NCBI RefSeq assembly: GCF_009708005.2
Contig: NZ_CP052757.1
Span: 310,001 to 374,000 of the forward strand
DNA length: 64,000 nt
Source: Cellulosimicrobium protaetiae
Lineage (GTDB): Bacteria; Actinomycetota; Actinomycetes; Actinomycetales; Cellulomonadaceae
Direction of reading: 5' to 3'
Of this stretch, positions 34,583-43,713 are shown piece after piece. Each line of letters opens with the position of its first letter. Position 1 is the stretch's first letter. A model generated the notes under the pieces. The model searched no databases. It worked only from the letters and a program-made list of their open reading frames with translations, and was not told the origin of the DNA. Both the position numbers and the translations under genes were made by a program.

Positions 34583-35616
34583 GAGGTGGGGTCCTTTCTC
34601 CCGGTCGGGCGGGCGGTGGTCTCGGGGACGTGCGGGGACGACGCGAAGAGGTTGAGCCCGAGCGTCCGCGACAGGTACGCGGTCGCGCGCTGCCCGCGCA
34701 CGCTGTTCCCGGCCGGGTCGAGGGGCGGTGAGTACGTACCGATCGCCCCCTTGCCGGGGGCGACGGCGACGATGCCTCCTGCCACGCCGGACTTGGCAGG
34801 CAGGCCGATCTCGAACAGCCACTCCCCGGAGCGCTCATACATCCCGGTCGAGGCGAGCACGGCGAGCGTGTCCCGGCACACCTGCGCGGAGACCACGCGC
34901 TCTCCGGTGACCGGGTTGACCCCGCCGTCCGCGAGCGTCGCCCCCATGACCGCGAGGTCGCGCGCGCTCACCCGCAGCGCGCACTGCTTGGTGTAGACGT
35001 CGACGACCTCCAGCGGGTCGACCTCGATCCGGCCATAGCTCTCCAGGAGCCGCGCGATCGCCTTGTTGCGCATGTTCGTCGCGGACTCCGACCGGTACAC
35101 GACCCCGTCGAGCTCGAGCGACCGCCCGGCGAACCGGGACAGGCCGGTGCGCACGTTCTCCCACTTCTCGGCGAACGACGCACCCGGCACGAGGGCCGTC
35201 GTCGCGAGGGCGCCCGCGTTGACCATGGGGTTGCGCGGGTGGCCGTCGTGGAGCTCGACCGCCATCACCGAGTTGAAGGCGAGCCCCGTGCTGTCCACAC
35301 CGACCCGTTCGAGCACGTCCTCGTGGCCGTAGGCCTCGCACACCAGCGCGTACACGAACGCCTTGGAGATGGACTGCACGGAGAACTCGACGTCGGCGTC
35401 GCCCACGGCGTGGACCGCGCCCCCCGACTCGGCGACGCACACCCCGAACAGCGACCGGTCGGCCTCGGCGAGCACGGGGATGTAGTCGGCGACCGCGCCG
35501 TCGTCGTTCCCGCGGTAGCGCTCGTGGGCCGCACGGACGTGCTCCTCGACGCGGTCCCAGCCCGGGAGCGAGCCGGTCGCGACCTCCTGCTCGACATCGT
35601 CGACGCCCAGTCCCAT
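34579..35616 (-). CDS. glsA: glutaminase
   Basis: Serine-dependent beta-lactamase-fold enzyme of 345 residues hydrolysing glutamine to glutamate and ammonia. The catalytic S-x-x-K is in FSVQSISKAF; GNPMVNAGA-type sequence appears as HPRNPMVNAGALA, and the Tyr loop as LLESYGRIE. The ATG (MGLGVDDV) follows GGAGAGGACG. Ammonia release and the glutamate produced could feed the GadB encoded 11 kb away, but the two are not in one operon. It is coupled to a downstream MFS gene. Confidence 0.92.
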   Translation of the reverse strand: MGLGVDDVEQEVATGSLPGWDRVEEHVRAAHERYRGNDDGAVADYIPVLAEADRSLFGVCVAESGGAVHAVGDADVEFSVQSISKAFVYALVCEAYGHEDVLERVGVDSTGLAFNSVMAVELHDGHPRNPMVNAGALATTALVPGASFAEKWENVRTGLSRFAGRSLELDGVVYRSESATNMRNKAIARLLESYGRIEVDPLEVVDVYTKQCALRVSARDLAVMGATLADGGVNPVTGERVVSAQVCRDTLAVLASTGMYERSGEWLFEIGLPAKSGVAGGIVAVAPGKGAIGTYSPPLDPAGNSVRGQRATAYLSRTLGLNLFASSPHVPETTARPTGRKDPTS

Positions 35617-35786
35617 CGCGTCCTCTCCGTCCGGATCGTCCGTGCCGACCACGCGCGATGCTGCCACGTCGGTCGGGGTGGCGCAGGGCGAGGCGCGAGG
35701 TGGCCGACCCGTCGACCTCTCGCGGTCGACCGCGTCCGCGCCCGGGCGAACGGTCCCGGTCTCCGGGAATCAGGGCTCGTGGCCGC

Positions 35787-36275
35787 TCAGGAGCGGTAGG
35801 ACGCCGCGTGCCAGTCGTGGTAGAGCGAGACGTGGGTGTGCTCGGCGCCCGTCTGACGCAGCACCATGTACACGTCCCACCGGAGCTGCTCCTGGCCGAA
35901 CCTGTCGTCCGTGACCTGGATCCGGGCCAGGTGCTCGTCCGGCATCCCGAGCGCGGTGCCGACGCACTCGACGTCGTCCCAGGTCGGCCCGACCCCCGTC
36001 CCGACGGCGTCGAAGTCGATCGACCCGTTGTCGGCGTCGAGGGTCGCCCACGTGCGGGCGAGGCCGCACTCGTCGTAGGCGACCGCCACCGCGTCGATGT
36101 TCGGCTGCCGCTCGAGACGTGGCCGCTGGTCGAGGTACGCGAAGACCGCGACCACGCCGACGAGGACGAGCACGAGGACGGCGACGACGAGGAGGACCAC
36201 GCGGCGTCGTCGTCGGTCCGGGCTCGGGGCGACCGCGACGGGCGCGGTCGGGGACGGGTCGGGCGGCTGCGTCAC
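35787..36275 (-). CDS. hypothetical single-pass membrane protein
   Basis: A 162-residue protein I do not recognise. A proline-rich N-terminus is followed by five arginines and one strong helix (about residues 28-48, VVLLVVAVLVLVLVGVVAVFAYL), then an extracytoplasmic domain with two Cys (in DECGLAR and DVECVGT) that may form a disulfide. The topology is N-in. It lies downstream of the LacI-type gene on the same strand, 117 bases away. Confidence 0.7.
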   Translation of the reverse strand: MTQPPDPSPTAPVAVAPSPDRRRRRVVLLVVAVLVLVLVGVVAVFAYLDQRPRLERQPNIDAVAVAYDECGLARTWATLDADNGSIDFDAVGTGVGPTWDDVECVGTALGMPDEHLARIQVTDDRFGQEQLRWDVYMVLRQTGAEHTHVSLYHDWHAASYRS

Positions 36276-36392
36276 GGTTCCCCCTGAGGCTCGGTAGCAC
36301 CGCCGGTCGGCACCGAGCGCCGACCCTATCGCTCCCCCGAGCCTCGCCGTCGGTGGGTCTCGCGCGGGATCTCGCGCACGGGACGGCGCACC

Positions 36393-37367
36393 TCAGGCGC
36401 TCGTGCGGCGGACGACGACGGACGGGAACGTGCGCTCGTCGTCCCGGCGGCGACGGTCCAGGAGCGCCGCCGTGGCGGCGGCCGCGATCCGCTCCACGGG
36501 GTGGGTCGCGGTCGTCAGGCCCGGGCCGGCCTGCTCCGCGAACGGCTGGTCGTCGAACCCGGTGACGGCGACGTCGTCGGGCACACGGACGCCGTCCTCC
36601 GCGAGCGCGCGCATCGCGCCGACGGCGAGCGTGTCGCTCATCGCGACGAGCGCGTCGACGCCGGGCCAGCGGCGACGAGCCTCGCGCGCCGCCTCCGCGC
36701 CCGCGAGGGCCGTGAGGTCGGCGGCCACGACGCGGCGCGGGACGCCGGCGGCGCGCACGACCGCGTCGTACGCCTCGACGGCCCGCTGTGCGCCGGGGAG
36801 CCAGCCGGGCCCGGTGAGCATGACGACGTCGCGGCGCCCGTCGGCGAGCACGTGCTCGACGAGCGCGGCGATCCCGGCCGCGGCGTCGACGTCGTACGAG
36901 GGCACGCGGCCGTCGGCGGGACCGATCGCCGCCACGCGGGAGAGCAGCGTGCGGGGCACGCTCGCGAGCACCTCGGCCGAGTAGTCGACGAGGAGCACGC
37001 CGCCCACGCCCGGGTCGCGCGCGAGCCGGGCCAGCTCGTCGCGCGGGTCGCGCCCGAGCCAGCGCAGGGCGACGCCGACGCCCTGCGTGTCGGCCGCGCG
37101 GCTGGCCGCCGCGACGACGCGCGCGACGTAGGGGTCGCCCAGCAGGTCGGCGGACGGCGACCCGACCGCGACCACGACCCGCTCGCCCCGCCCGCTCGCG
37201 AGGGACCGCGCGCCGGGGTGCGGCACGTACCCGAGCTCCTCGACGGCGGTGAGGACCGCGCGGCGCGCCGCGTCGGACACGGGACCGGTGCCGCGCACGA
37301 CGCGCGAGGCCGTGGACCGCGAGACGCGGGCCGCCGCGGCGACGTCGTCGAGCGTGGTGGGCGGCAT
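36393..37367 (-). CDS. LacI-family transcriptional regulator
   Basis: A 324-residue repressor: the N-terminal helix-turn-helix and hinge read TLDDVAAAARVSRSTASRVVRGTGPVS and GYVPHPGARSLA; the rest is a periplasmic-binding-protein-like sensor (DALVAMSDTLAVGAMRALAEDGVRVPDDVAVTGFDDQPFA). The ATG follows AGGAGATCGCC. No sugar utilisation gene is adjacent, so its target is unknown. Confidence 0.9.
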   Translation of the reverse strand: MPPTTLDDVAAAARVSRSTASRVVRGTGPVSDAARRAVLTAVEELGYVPHPGARSLASGRGERVVVAVGSPSADLLGDPYVARVVAAASRAADTQGVGVALRWLGRDPRDELARLARDPGVGGVLLVDYSAEVLASVPRTLLSRVAAIGPADGRVPSYDVDAAAGIAALVEHVLADGRRDVVMLTGPGWLPGAQRAVEAYDAVVRAAGVPRRVVAADLTALAGAEAAREARRRWPGVDALVAMSDTLAVGAMRALAEDGVRVPDDVAVTGFDDQPFAEQAGPGLTTATHPVERIAAAATAALLDRRRRDDERTFPSVVVRRTSA

Positions 37368-37486
37368 GGCGATCTCCTGAGCAGGTCCTGTCGGCGGTGA
37401 CGGGCGGCGCCCGGAGCACCACGCTAACCCGCAGAGGGCGGTCGGTGGAAGCGTTCCCACGCCGGTGTCGGCGCAGGGGTCGTCGC

Positions 37487-37542
37487 CGAACCCGGGATCG
37501 CTCCTCAGGACCACCGAGAGCTGGGGACCGAGCCCGGGTTCG
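37487..37542. repeat. REP-like palindromic element, copy 1
   Basis: Two 22-base arms (left CGAACCCGGGATCGCTCCTC plus AG) match as inverted repeats at 19 of 22 positions around a 12-base loop. A second element with the same core, CCGAACCCGGGRTCGCTCC, lies 8.5 kb away. This copy covers the last codons and stop of the VanZ gene, giving it the tail TNPGSVPSS. Confidence 0.65.
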
Positions 37543-38023
37543 TCGCGCGGTCCCGGCGAGCCGCGAGCCGCAGCGCCACCACGGCGAGGCCCGCGCCGAG
37601 CAGCGCGCCGATCGAGTTGGAGAGCCAGTCGTTCGTGTCGCACGACCGCCCGAGCGCCGGGACCAGCGCCTGGAACACCTCGATGAGCGCGGAGGCGACG
37701 ACGCCGCCGAGGAGCGCGACGAGCGGCCTGCCCAGCGCGACCGCGGCGAGCAGCACCGGCGGCACGAACAGCACGACGTTCGCCAGGAGCTCCACGCGTC
37801 CCGGTGTCGGCAGCGACCAGCTCACGGTGCAGACGGCGAAGAGCTCGCGGTCGACCGGCACGAGCGTGAGCAGGAGCACCGGGAGCAGGGAGACGCCGAA
37901 CAGCACCCACGCGAGCGGACGGCGGCCCGCCAGCCATGCGCCCACGAGCGGTCCGGCGACGGCGAGGACGAGGAGGGCGAGCGGCGACAGCCAGGGGTGC
38001 GCGACGAGGAGCGTGGAGATCAT
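37505..38023 (-). CDS. VanZ-family membrane protein
   Basis: A 172-residue membrane protein with four to five helices and the VanZ-like pattern LLTLVPVDRE, LLANVVLFVPPVLL and SALIEVFQALVPALGRSCDTNDWLSNSIGALLG. Members are linked to teicoplanin resistance or cell-surface functions, but this is a general domain and no van genes are near. Its C-terminus is formed by a palindromic repeat. It is divergent from the MBL-fold gene. Confidence 0.85.
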   Translation of the reverse strand: MISTLLVAHPWLSPLALLVLAVAGPLVGAWLAGRRPLAWVLFGVSLLPVLLLTLVPVDRELFAVCTVSWSLPTPGRVELLANVVLFVPPVLLAAVALGRPLVALLGGVVASALIEVFQALVPALGRSCDTNDWLSNSIGALLGAGLAVVALRLAARRDRATNPGSVPSSRWS

Positions 38024-38093
38024 GGGGGCGCCAGTCTCGCAGGTCGACGGGTGCGGCTACCGCGTGTCGGCGGGGCACGGTAGACCTGTGCCC

Positions 38094-38963
38094 ATGACGA
38101 CGACGCCGTCCCCCGAGCCCCTCGCGCCCGACGCCGCTGCCTCCCCCGAGGAATGGTGGATCTGCCGCACGTGCGCGGTCGAGCACGCCGAGCGACCCGA
38201 CGTGTGCGCCATCTGCGCCGACGAGCGCCAGTGGGTCCCCGCGAGCGGGCAGGCGTGGACCACGCTCGCCGAGCTCGCCGCGGCCGGCGAGCGCCTCGTG
38301 CTGGAGGAGCTCGAGCCCGACCTGTTCGGCCTGTCGAGCGAGCCGAGCGTCGGCATCGGGCAGCAGGCCAAGATCGTGCGCACCCCCGCGGGCAACCTGC
38401 TCTGGGACCCGCCCGGCTACGTGGACGACGACGCCGTCGCTCGGGTGCGCGCGCTCGGCCCGGTCGTCGCGATCGCCGCGAGCCACCCGCACATGTTCGG
38501 CGTCCAGGTCGCGTGGAGCCGCGCCCTCGGCGACGTCCCCGTGCTCGTCGCCGAGGCCGACGCGCACTGGGTCGCGCGCCCCGACCCAGTCATCGAGACC
38601 TGGACCGGCGAGCGCGAGGTGCTGCCCGGCGTCGTCCTGTCACAACCAGGCGGCCACTTCCCCGGCAGCGCCGTCGTGCACTGGGCGGCCGGCGCCGAGG
38701 GCCGGGGCGTGCTCCTGTCCGGGGACACGATCTTCGCCAACCCCGACCGCACGTCCGTGAGCTTCATGCGCTCCTACCCCAACCGCATCCCGCTGTCCGC
38801 CGCCGTCGTGCTGCGCGTCGCCGAGCACGTCGCGCGGCGCCCGTTCGAGCGGCTCTACAACAACTTCGAGGGCGTCGTCCCCGCCGACGCACGGGAGGTC
38901 GTGCTTCGCTCCGCGCAGCGCCACGCCGCCTGGGTCCGCGGCGACTTCGACCACCTCACCTGA
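38094..38963 (+). CDS. MBL-fold hydrolase with N-terminal zinc ribbon
   Basis: A 289-residue protein. Near residues 21-45 a rubredoxin-like zinc ribbon is formed by CRTC and CAIC. The remainder is a metallo-beta-lactamase-type fold with the metal motif reduced to ASHPHMFG (instead of HxHxDH), then QPGGHFPGSAVVHW and LLSGDTIFANPDRTSVSFMRSYPN. Enzymatic activity is therefore uncertain. TAGACC ends seven bases before the ATG, so the mRNA may be leaderless; a GTG six bases upstream is an alternative start. Confidence 0.78.
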   Translation: MTTTPSPEPLAPDAAASPEEWWICRTCAVEHAERPDVCAICADERQWVPASGQAWTTLAELAAAGERLVLEELEPDLFGLSSEPSVGIGQQAKIVRTPAGNLLWDPPGYVDDDAVARVRALGPVVAIAASHPHMFGVQVAWSRALGDVPVLVAEADAHWVARPDPVIETWTGEREVLPGVVLSQPGGHFPGSAVVHWAAGAEGRGVLLSGDTIFANPDRTSVSFMRSYPNRIPLSAAVVLRVAEHVARRPFERLYNNFEGVVPADAREVVLRSAQRHAAWVRGDFDHLT

Positions 38964-38994
38964 CCGGTCGCCACGAGCATGTCCGCCGTACAGG

Positions 38995-39036
38995 GTCATG
39001 GCACCGTGACAGGGAGGAACGTCATGGCACCGTGAC
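38995..39036. repeat. 16-base near-palindromic direct repeat
   Basis: GTCATGGCACCGTGAC occurs twice, 26 bases apart start to start. Each copy is itself nearly symmetric (12 of 16 positions), as expected of a tandem operator. The second copy abuts the hipA remnant. Either an old toxin-antitoxin operator or a duplication at a deletion junction would explain it. Confidence 0.5.
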
Positions 39037-39272
39037 TTCTCGAGCGCTGGGCCAGGAAGGCGGGCGTACGCCCGGGCAACACCCTCGGTCTGATCGCCCA
39101 TGTCGGCATGGACGTGTCCGGCGGTGCGATCTTCGCACCTGAGGGCGAGATCGTCGACGCGATGTCCCGTCCCGGGACGCTCGTGCCGGCGAGCGAGGCC
39201 GACATCGCCGAGCGCCTGCGCCGCGTCCGTCAGGACGAGGCCGCCTGGCAGGACGACGAGGGCGGAGAATCG
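39036..39272 (+). pseudogene. hipA-like toxin gene fragment
   Basis: About 78 codons starting LLERWARKAGVRPGNTLGL and continuing IAHVGMDVSGGAIFAPEGE up to DEAAWQDDEGGE resemble the N-terminal part of actinobacterial HipA kinases. A stop lies just before, there is no ribosome site, and after GGE the expected catalytic domain (HWSLAGAQ...) is lost. The antitoxin hipB and the kinase core are absent. The rest of the 430-base gap before the VOC gene holds only short frames; one ends EPYFASDTLFVVVTDR and could be another stub. Confidence 0.6.
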
Positions 39273-39395
39273 CCGGATGGCGGACATCGTCGAGCACGAC
39301 CGAGCCGTACTTCGCCTCGGACACCCTGTTCGTTGTGGTCACCGACCGCTGACCGAGGGCGCGTCCCTGTGGGTGGCCCGCGCGACGATGATGGT

Positions 39396-39776
39396 ATGAG
39401 CAGCCACGCGCACGGCATCCACCACTCGATCGACTACGTCGAGCTCCCCGTGACCGACCTCGCGGCGGCGCAGGCGTTCTACGGCGCGGCGTTCGGCTGG
39501 GAGTTCGTCCCCTACGGCCCCGGGTACGCGGGCATCCGCACGTCCGCGGAGTCGGGCGCCGACGAGGCGGGCGGTCTGCGGCTCGCCGAGGCGGGCGACG
39601 TGTCGCGCGGCGGGCCGTTCGTCCTGATGTTCTCCGCGGACCTCGACGCGACCCTCGCCGCCGTGCAGGGCGCGGGCGGCCGGGTGGTCGAGGGGCCGTA
39701 CGAGTTCCCCGGCGGTCGGCGCTTCCACTTCCTCGACCCGAGCGGCAACGAGCTGGGGGTCTGGGCGACGGCCTGA
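39396..39776 (+). CDS. VOC-family (glyoxalase/bleomycin-resistance) protein
   Basis: A 126-residue single VOC unit: SIDYVELPVTDLAAAQAFYGAAFGWEF at the start and GRRFHFLDPSGNELGVWA at the end, giving the two-fold beta-alpha-beta-beta-beta fold with likely metal ligands His and Glu. Substrate unknown. The ATG (MSSHAHG) is the first in-frame start consistent with the domain; the frame upstream belongs to the hipA remnant. Confidence 0.85.
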   Translation: MSSHAHGIHHSIDYVELPVTDLAAAQAFYGAAFGWEFVPYGPGYAGIRTSAESGADEAGGLRLAEAGDVSRGGPFVLMFSADLDATLAAVQGAGGRVVEGPYEFPGGRRFHFLDPSGNELGVWATA

Positions 39777-39786
39777 GGGCGCCGCC

Positions 39787-40452
39787 TCACCCGCCGAGCA
39801 GGAGCGACACCCCGATCGTCGCCATGACGGCGGCGATCACGCCGTCGAGCACGCGCCACGCGCCGGGACGCGCGAACACGGGTGCGAGCAGGCGTGCCCC
39901 GAAGCCGAGCGCGGTGAACCACACGAGGCTCGCGACCATCGCGCCCGCCCCGAAGAGCCATCGCGCGGTGTCGGGGTCGCCCGCTCCGGCGTAGGCGGCG
40001 GTTCCCCCGGCGTGCGCGGCGGCGTAGCCCGCCGCGAGCGACCCGAGGAGCAGCACGGTGTCGAGGTAGACGTGCGGGTTGAGCCACGTGAGGGCGAGCG
40101 ACGTCCCGACGGCGGAGCGCGCGCTCGTCGCGCCGGCGCCCGACGCCGGGTCGAGCCCGCCGGGCCGCAGTGCGCGCCGGGCGGCGAGCGCCCCGAGCGT
40201 GAGGAGGAACGCGGCGCCGCCCCAGCGCACCACGGTGAGGAGCGTCGGCGCACCGGTCACGAGCGCGCCGAGCCCCGCCGTCCCCGCGGCGATGAGGACG
40301 AGGTCGGAGAGCGCGCAGACGAGCACGACCGGCAGGACGTGCTCGCGGCGCAGCCCCTGGCGCAGCACGAACGCGTTCTGCGCACCGATCGCGACGATGA
40401 GGGACAACCCGGCGGCGAGACCGGCGGCGAGGGGCGAGAGAGCGGCGAGCAC
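39787..40452 (-). CDS. LysE/ArgO-family amino acid exporter
   Basis: A 221-residue exporter of basic amino acids with six helices: [30 protein letters not shown] is the signature start, and [16 protein letters not shown] the conserved central loop. The GTG start (VLAALSPL) lies six bases after TACCGT, compatible with a leaderless transcript. Divergent from a LysG/ArgP-type regulator, the classical lysE-lysG arrangement, which supports lysine or arginine export. Confidence 0.9.
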   Translation of the reverse strand: MLAALSPLAAGLAAGLSLIVAIGAQNAFVLRQGLRREHVLPVVLVCALSDLVLIAAGTAGLGALVTGAPTLLTVVRWGGAAFLLTLGALAARRALRPGGLDPASGAGATSARSAVGTSLALTWLNPHVYLDTVLLLGSLAAGYAAAHAGGTAAYAGAGDPDTARWLFGAGAMVASLVWFTALGFGARLLAPVFARPGAWRVLDGVIAAVMATIGVSLLLGG

Positions 40453-40521
40453 GTCTCGACGGTAGGGATTCGCCCTGATGAAGGCCAGCGAAAGATTCTG
40501 CACTTCCCTAAGATCTACTTC
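40453..40521. promoter_or_regulatory. divergent lysE-lysG control region
   Basis: In 69 bases the region carries TAAGAT seven bases before the regulator ATG (plus strand) and TACCGT six bases before the exporter GTG (minus strand), so both transcripts may be leaderless. AGAT and ATCT ends flank the segment next to the regulator and may be part of its binding site. Confidence 0.5.
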
Positions 40522-41481
40522 ATGGTGGACCTTCAGCCCGACCAGCTCCGCACGCTCGCCACGATCGCCGCCGCCGGGACGTTCGAGGCCGCCGCCCACC
40601 GGCTCGGGGTCACCCCGTCCGCCGTGAGCCAGCGCGTGCGCGCGCTCGAGTCCGCGGTGGGTCAGGTGCTCGTGCGGCGCGGGAAGCCCGCCGAGCTGAC
40701 AGGGCCGGGCGAGGTGCTCGTGCGGCACGCGCGCCACCTCGCGCTCCAGCAGGCCGACGTGCTCGCGGAGCTGGGGATCGGGGCAACGGAGCCGGCGCGC
40801 GACCCGTCGACGGACGACGACGGTGCGCCGCTGCCCGAGATCACGCTCGTCGTCTCCGGCGACGCCCTCACGACCTGGGCGCTGCCCGCACTCGTCGAGG
40901 CGTCGGGGTGGGCCCGGCTCGAGATCCTGCGAGAGGACGAGGAGCACTCCATCGGCCTGCTGCGTGACGGGACCGCGGTCGCCGCGGTGACGTCGGTCGC
41001 GGAGGCCGTCCCCGGCTGCCGCTCGACCCTGCTCGGCCGGATGCGCTACCGCCCCATGGCGAGCCCCGCGTTCGCGGCGCGCTGGTTCCCGGACGGCCCG
41101 ACCCCCGCCGCGCTCTCCCGTGCGCCCGTCCTCGCGTTCGACCGCAAGGACGACCTGCAGGAGCGCTACCTGCGCGTGCGCGCCCAGGGAGCGGGGGCCT
41201 CGGCCGGGACGGCGGCCGGGGTGGCGTTCGACCCGCCCCGCCACCACGTCCCCGCGTCGAACGAGTTCCGCCGCGCGATCGAGCTCGGCATGGGCTGGGG
41301 CATGCTCCCCGACCTCCAGAGCGCGCGGGCCGAGCGCGCGGGACGCCTCGTGGGCTTCGACGACGCCCGGGCGGTGGACGTGCCGCAGCACTGGCAGCAG
41401 TGGCGGCTGCACTCGACGTCGCTCGACCGCCTCGCGACCGCCGTCGCCCGCGCGGCCCGCGCCGCGCTCGGCGCTCCCTGA
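40522..41481 (+). CDS. LysR-family regulator, LysG/ArgP type
   Basis: A 319-residue LysR-type activator: [52 protein letters not shown] is read across the helix-turn-helix, close to ArgP/IciA/LysG. The co-inducer domain contains [20 protein letters not shown]. By analogy it senses lysine, arginine or histidine and switches on the divergent exporter. Confidence 0.9.
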   Translation: MVDLQPDQLRTLATIAAAGTFEAAAHRLGVTPSAVSQRVRALESAVGQVLVRRGKPAELTGPGEVLVRHARHLALQQADVLAELGIGATEPARDPSTDDDGAPLPEITLVVSGDALTTWALPALVEASGWARLEILREDEEHSIGLLRDGTAVAAVTSVAEAVPGCRSTLLGRMRYRPMASPAFAARWFPDGPTPAALSRAPVLAFDRKDDLQERYLRVRAQGAGASAGTAAGVAFDPPRHHVPASNEFRRAIELGMGWGMLPDLQSARAERAGRLVGFDDARAVDVPQHWQQWRLHSTSLDRLATAVARAARAALGAP

Positions 41482-41570
41482 CGCCGCGACGCCCCGATCG
41501 GGCACACTCGTGCCGGTCCCGCTCGTCCTCGGACGAGCGAGCACCCAGCACCCAGCACCTGAGGGGCATG

Positions 41571-42374
41571 ATGGCGTACTTCTTCCGCACGGGCACGACG
41601 ACGTTCCGCGCGACCGCGCACGTCGGCGGGGCGTGGCGCACCGACGAGCAGCACGTCGCACCGGCCCTCGGCCTGCTCGCGCACGTCGTCGAGACCGACC
41701 GGGCGGCCCGCGGGCGCGACGGCCTCGCGGTGTCACGCCTGTCCTACGACGTCTGGGGCGTCTTCCCGATCGGCGAGGTGGAGACGCAGGTCCGCGTGCT
41801 CCGCCCCGGGCGGGGCGTCGAGCTCGTCGAGGCGACGCTCTGGTGCGCGGGCCGCTGCGCCGTCTCCCTCCGAGCCTGGCTCGCGCGGGTCGGGGACACC
41901 GCCGACCTCGCCGGCGGTGCGCCGGGACCTGTGCCCGGACCGGACCGGACGCCGCCATGGGACCCCGCGAACGTCTGGCCCGGCGGCTTCATCGACTCCA
42001 TCGAGGTCCGCCGCAGCGCGGTCGAGCCCGGTCGCGCGACGGTCTGGGTGCGCAGCGACGTCCCGCTCGTCGCCGACGAGGAGGTCGGACCGCTCGCCCG
42101 TACGGCCGGGCTGCTCGACGCCGCCAACGGCATGGCCGTCCGCGCCGACCCGCGGGAGGTCGCGTTCCCCAACGTCGACCTCACCGCCCACCTCTTCCGG
42201 GCACCGCTCGGCGGCTGGGTCGGCCTCGACACCACCGTCGTGTTCGGTGCGTCGGGGACGGGCGTCACGCACGCGACGCTCCACGACGAGGACGGCCCGT
42301 TCGGGACGCTCGCGCAGTCGCTCGTCGTCCGCTCGCTGGTCCCGCGCGATGGCGCGGCACCTACCGACGCGTGA
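41571..42374 (+). CDS. thioesterase-superfamily protein (TesB-like double hot-dog)
   Basis: A 267-residue protein of the acyl-CoA thioesterase-like family: an N-terminal hot-dog ([39 protein letters not shown], read in parts) and a C-terminal one ([42 protein letters not shown]). It should hydrolyse or bind acyl thioesters. Two adjacent ATGs follow GAGGGG; the second is used here. Its end overlaps by 14 bases, tail to tail, with the biosynthetic cluster, so it may serve that cluster as an editing or release enzyme. Confidence 0.8.
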   Translation: MAYFFRTGTTTFRATAHVGGAWRTDEQHVAPALGLLAHVVETDRAARGRDGLAVSRLSYDVWGVFPIGEVETQVRVLRPGRGVELVEATLWCAGRCAVSLRAWLARVGDTADLAGGAPGPVPGPDRTPPWDPANVWPGGFIDSIEVRRSAVEPGRATVWVRSDVPLVADEEVGPLARTAGLLDAANGMAVRADPREVAFPNVDLTAHLFRAPLGGWVGLDTTVVFGASGTGVTHATLHDEDGPFGTLAQSLVVRSLVPRDGAAPTDA

Positions 42375-43713
42375 CCGCCTCGCCGGGGCTCGTCCCGGCA
42401 CGCGAAGCGTCCAGGACGCAGCGCTCGACCTCCCGCACGACCCGCTCCGCCGTCGTGTCGTCCAGGCGTGACGTGTCCGCGGTGAGGACGACGTCGATGC
42501 CGCCGCCCGGCGCGTCGACCAGGTGCAGCGTGAGGGTGACACCCCCCTGCTCGTCGGACGCGTCGGCGCGCGCGAGCCGTCGCGACCGCGTGGGGCGGGC
42601 GCGCAGGGTCCGGTCGGGGCCGGTGCCGCGACGGTCGTTGTACCAGCACGTGCCGTCGTGGGCGGTCGACGGGTCGGCGGCCGCGTCCGCCTGGAGCCGG
42701 TCCTTGTCGTAGTACGCCGACCGGTACGCCGTCATCGCGGCGCGCCAGACCCGCGTACCCACCTCGTCGAACGGCGCGTCGAGGCCGTCCACGTGCACCA
42801 GGCCCTCCATCGCCGTCGTCACGACGGCCTCGCCGAGCTCCCGGCGGAAGCGGTTGCTCACCATGACCTGGAGCGCGAGGTCGTCGCGACCGGCGGCGGC
42901 GGCGAGCGCCCGGCACGACGCCGCGAGCAGGACCCCCGACGTGCTCGTGCGCCACCGCGCGGCCACGCGCTCCGCCGCCGGGCCCAGTCGTCGCGAGCGC
43001 AGGACCGTCTGCCGGTAGCGCGCGGCCTCCGGCGGCGCCGGGTCGTGCGCGACGTCCAGGCGGGTCGGGAAGATCTCGACCGGGGCGGCACGCATCGTGC
43101 GCACCGTCCGCGCCCGCGCGGCGGCGTCGTGCCGCCGCCCCTCGTCGGACGTCTGCCACGCCGCCTCGTCGAGCGGCGTCCACGCGTCGGGCGCGGGGAG
43201 GGTCGTGCCCGCCGCGAGGGCCGTGAGGTCCGCGTCGACGACCGGCAGTCCCCACCCGTCGAGCGCGGTGTGCGCGAGCACGACCACGGTGTGGTGCACC
43301 GCGCCGTCCACCGTGACGAGACCCGCCCGCACGGGCAGCTCGCGACGGTAGTCGAACGCCCGGCCCCACAGCTCGTCGCGCAGCCGGGCGCCGTGCGCGG
43401 CGACCTCCGCCACGTCGGTCACGCGCTCCTCGACGACCTCGACCGTCCCCTCCCCGCACAGCTCCTGGACGAAGCCGTCGCCGAGCGGGTGGACCCGGGT
43501 CCGCAAGGAGTCGTGCCGCTCGACGAGCGCCCGCACGACGGCGGTCGCGGCGTCGGCCGGCACGGGCTCGTCGAGCGGTCCGCCCCACACGAGGTTGAAC
43601 TGGTGGTCCAGCGGCTCCAGGGCGGCGAGCGCCCGCCGGATGGCGGTCTGGCCCCACGTCGCGGGCCCCTCGCCCGCGCGCCCGCCGACCTCGACGCGGT
43701 GCACGACCCTCAC
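42361..43713 (-). CDS. stand-alone condensation-domain protein
   Basis: A 450-residue protein of the CoA/NRPS condensation acyltransferase fold. The usual HHxxxDG active site appears as LAHTALDGWGLP (second His and Asp-Gly present, first His replaced by Ala). Later motifs include NDRRGTGPDR-like and a C-terminal LTLHLVDAPGGGIDVVLTADTSRLD. It is last in the minus-strand cluster, its GTG overlapping the phosphopantetheinyl transferase stop. A free condensation domain would join an acyl thioester to an amine on a separate carrier protein, matching the absence of modular NRPS here. Confidence 0.8.
   Translation of the reverse strand: MRVVHRVEVGGRAGEGPATWGQTAIRRALAALEPLDHQFNLVWGGPLDEPVPADAATAVVRALVERHDSLRTRVHPLGDGFVQELCGEGTVEVVEERVTDVAEVAAHGARLRDELWGRAFDYRRELPVRAGLVTVDGAVHHTVVVLAHTALDGWGLPVVDADLTALAAGTTLPAPDAWTPLDEAAWQTSDEGRRHDAAARARTVRTMRAAPVEIFPTRLDVAHDPAPPEAARYRQTVLRSRRLGPAAERVAARWRTSTSGVLLAASCRALAAAAGRDDLALQVMVSNRFRRELGEAVVTTAMEGLVHVDGLDAPFDEVGTRVWRAAMTAYRSAYYDKDRLQADAAADPSTAHDGTCWYNDRRGTGPDRTLRARPTRSRRLARADASDEQGGVTLTLHLVDAPGGGIDVVLTADTSRLDDTTAERVVREVERCVLDASRAGTSPGEAVTRR

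Noticed and set aside
36276-36392. Possible weak hairpin GCTCGGT...ACCGAGC between the LacI-type gene and the hypothetical gene
   Set aside because: Only seven base pairs with a long loop; within chance for this GC content.
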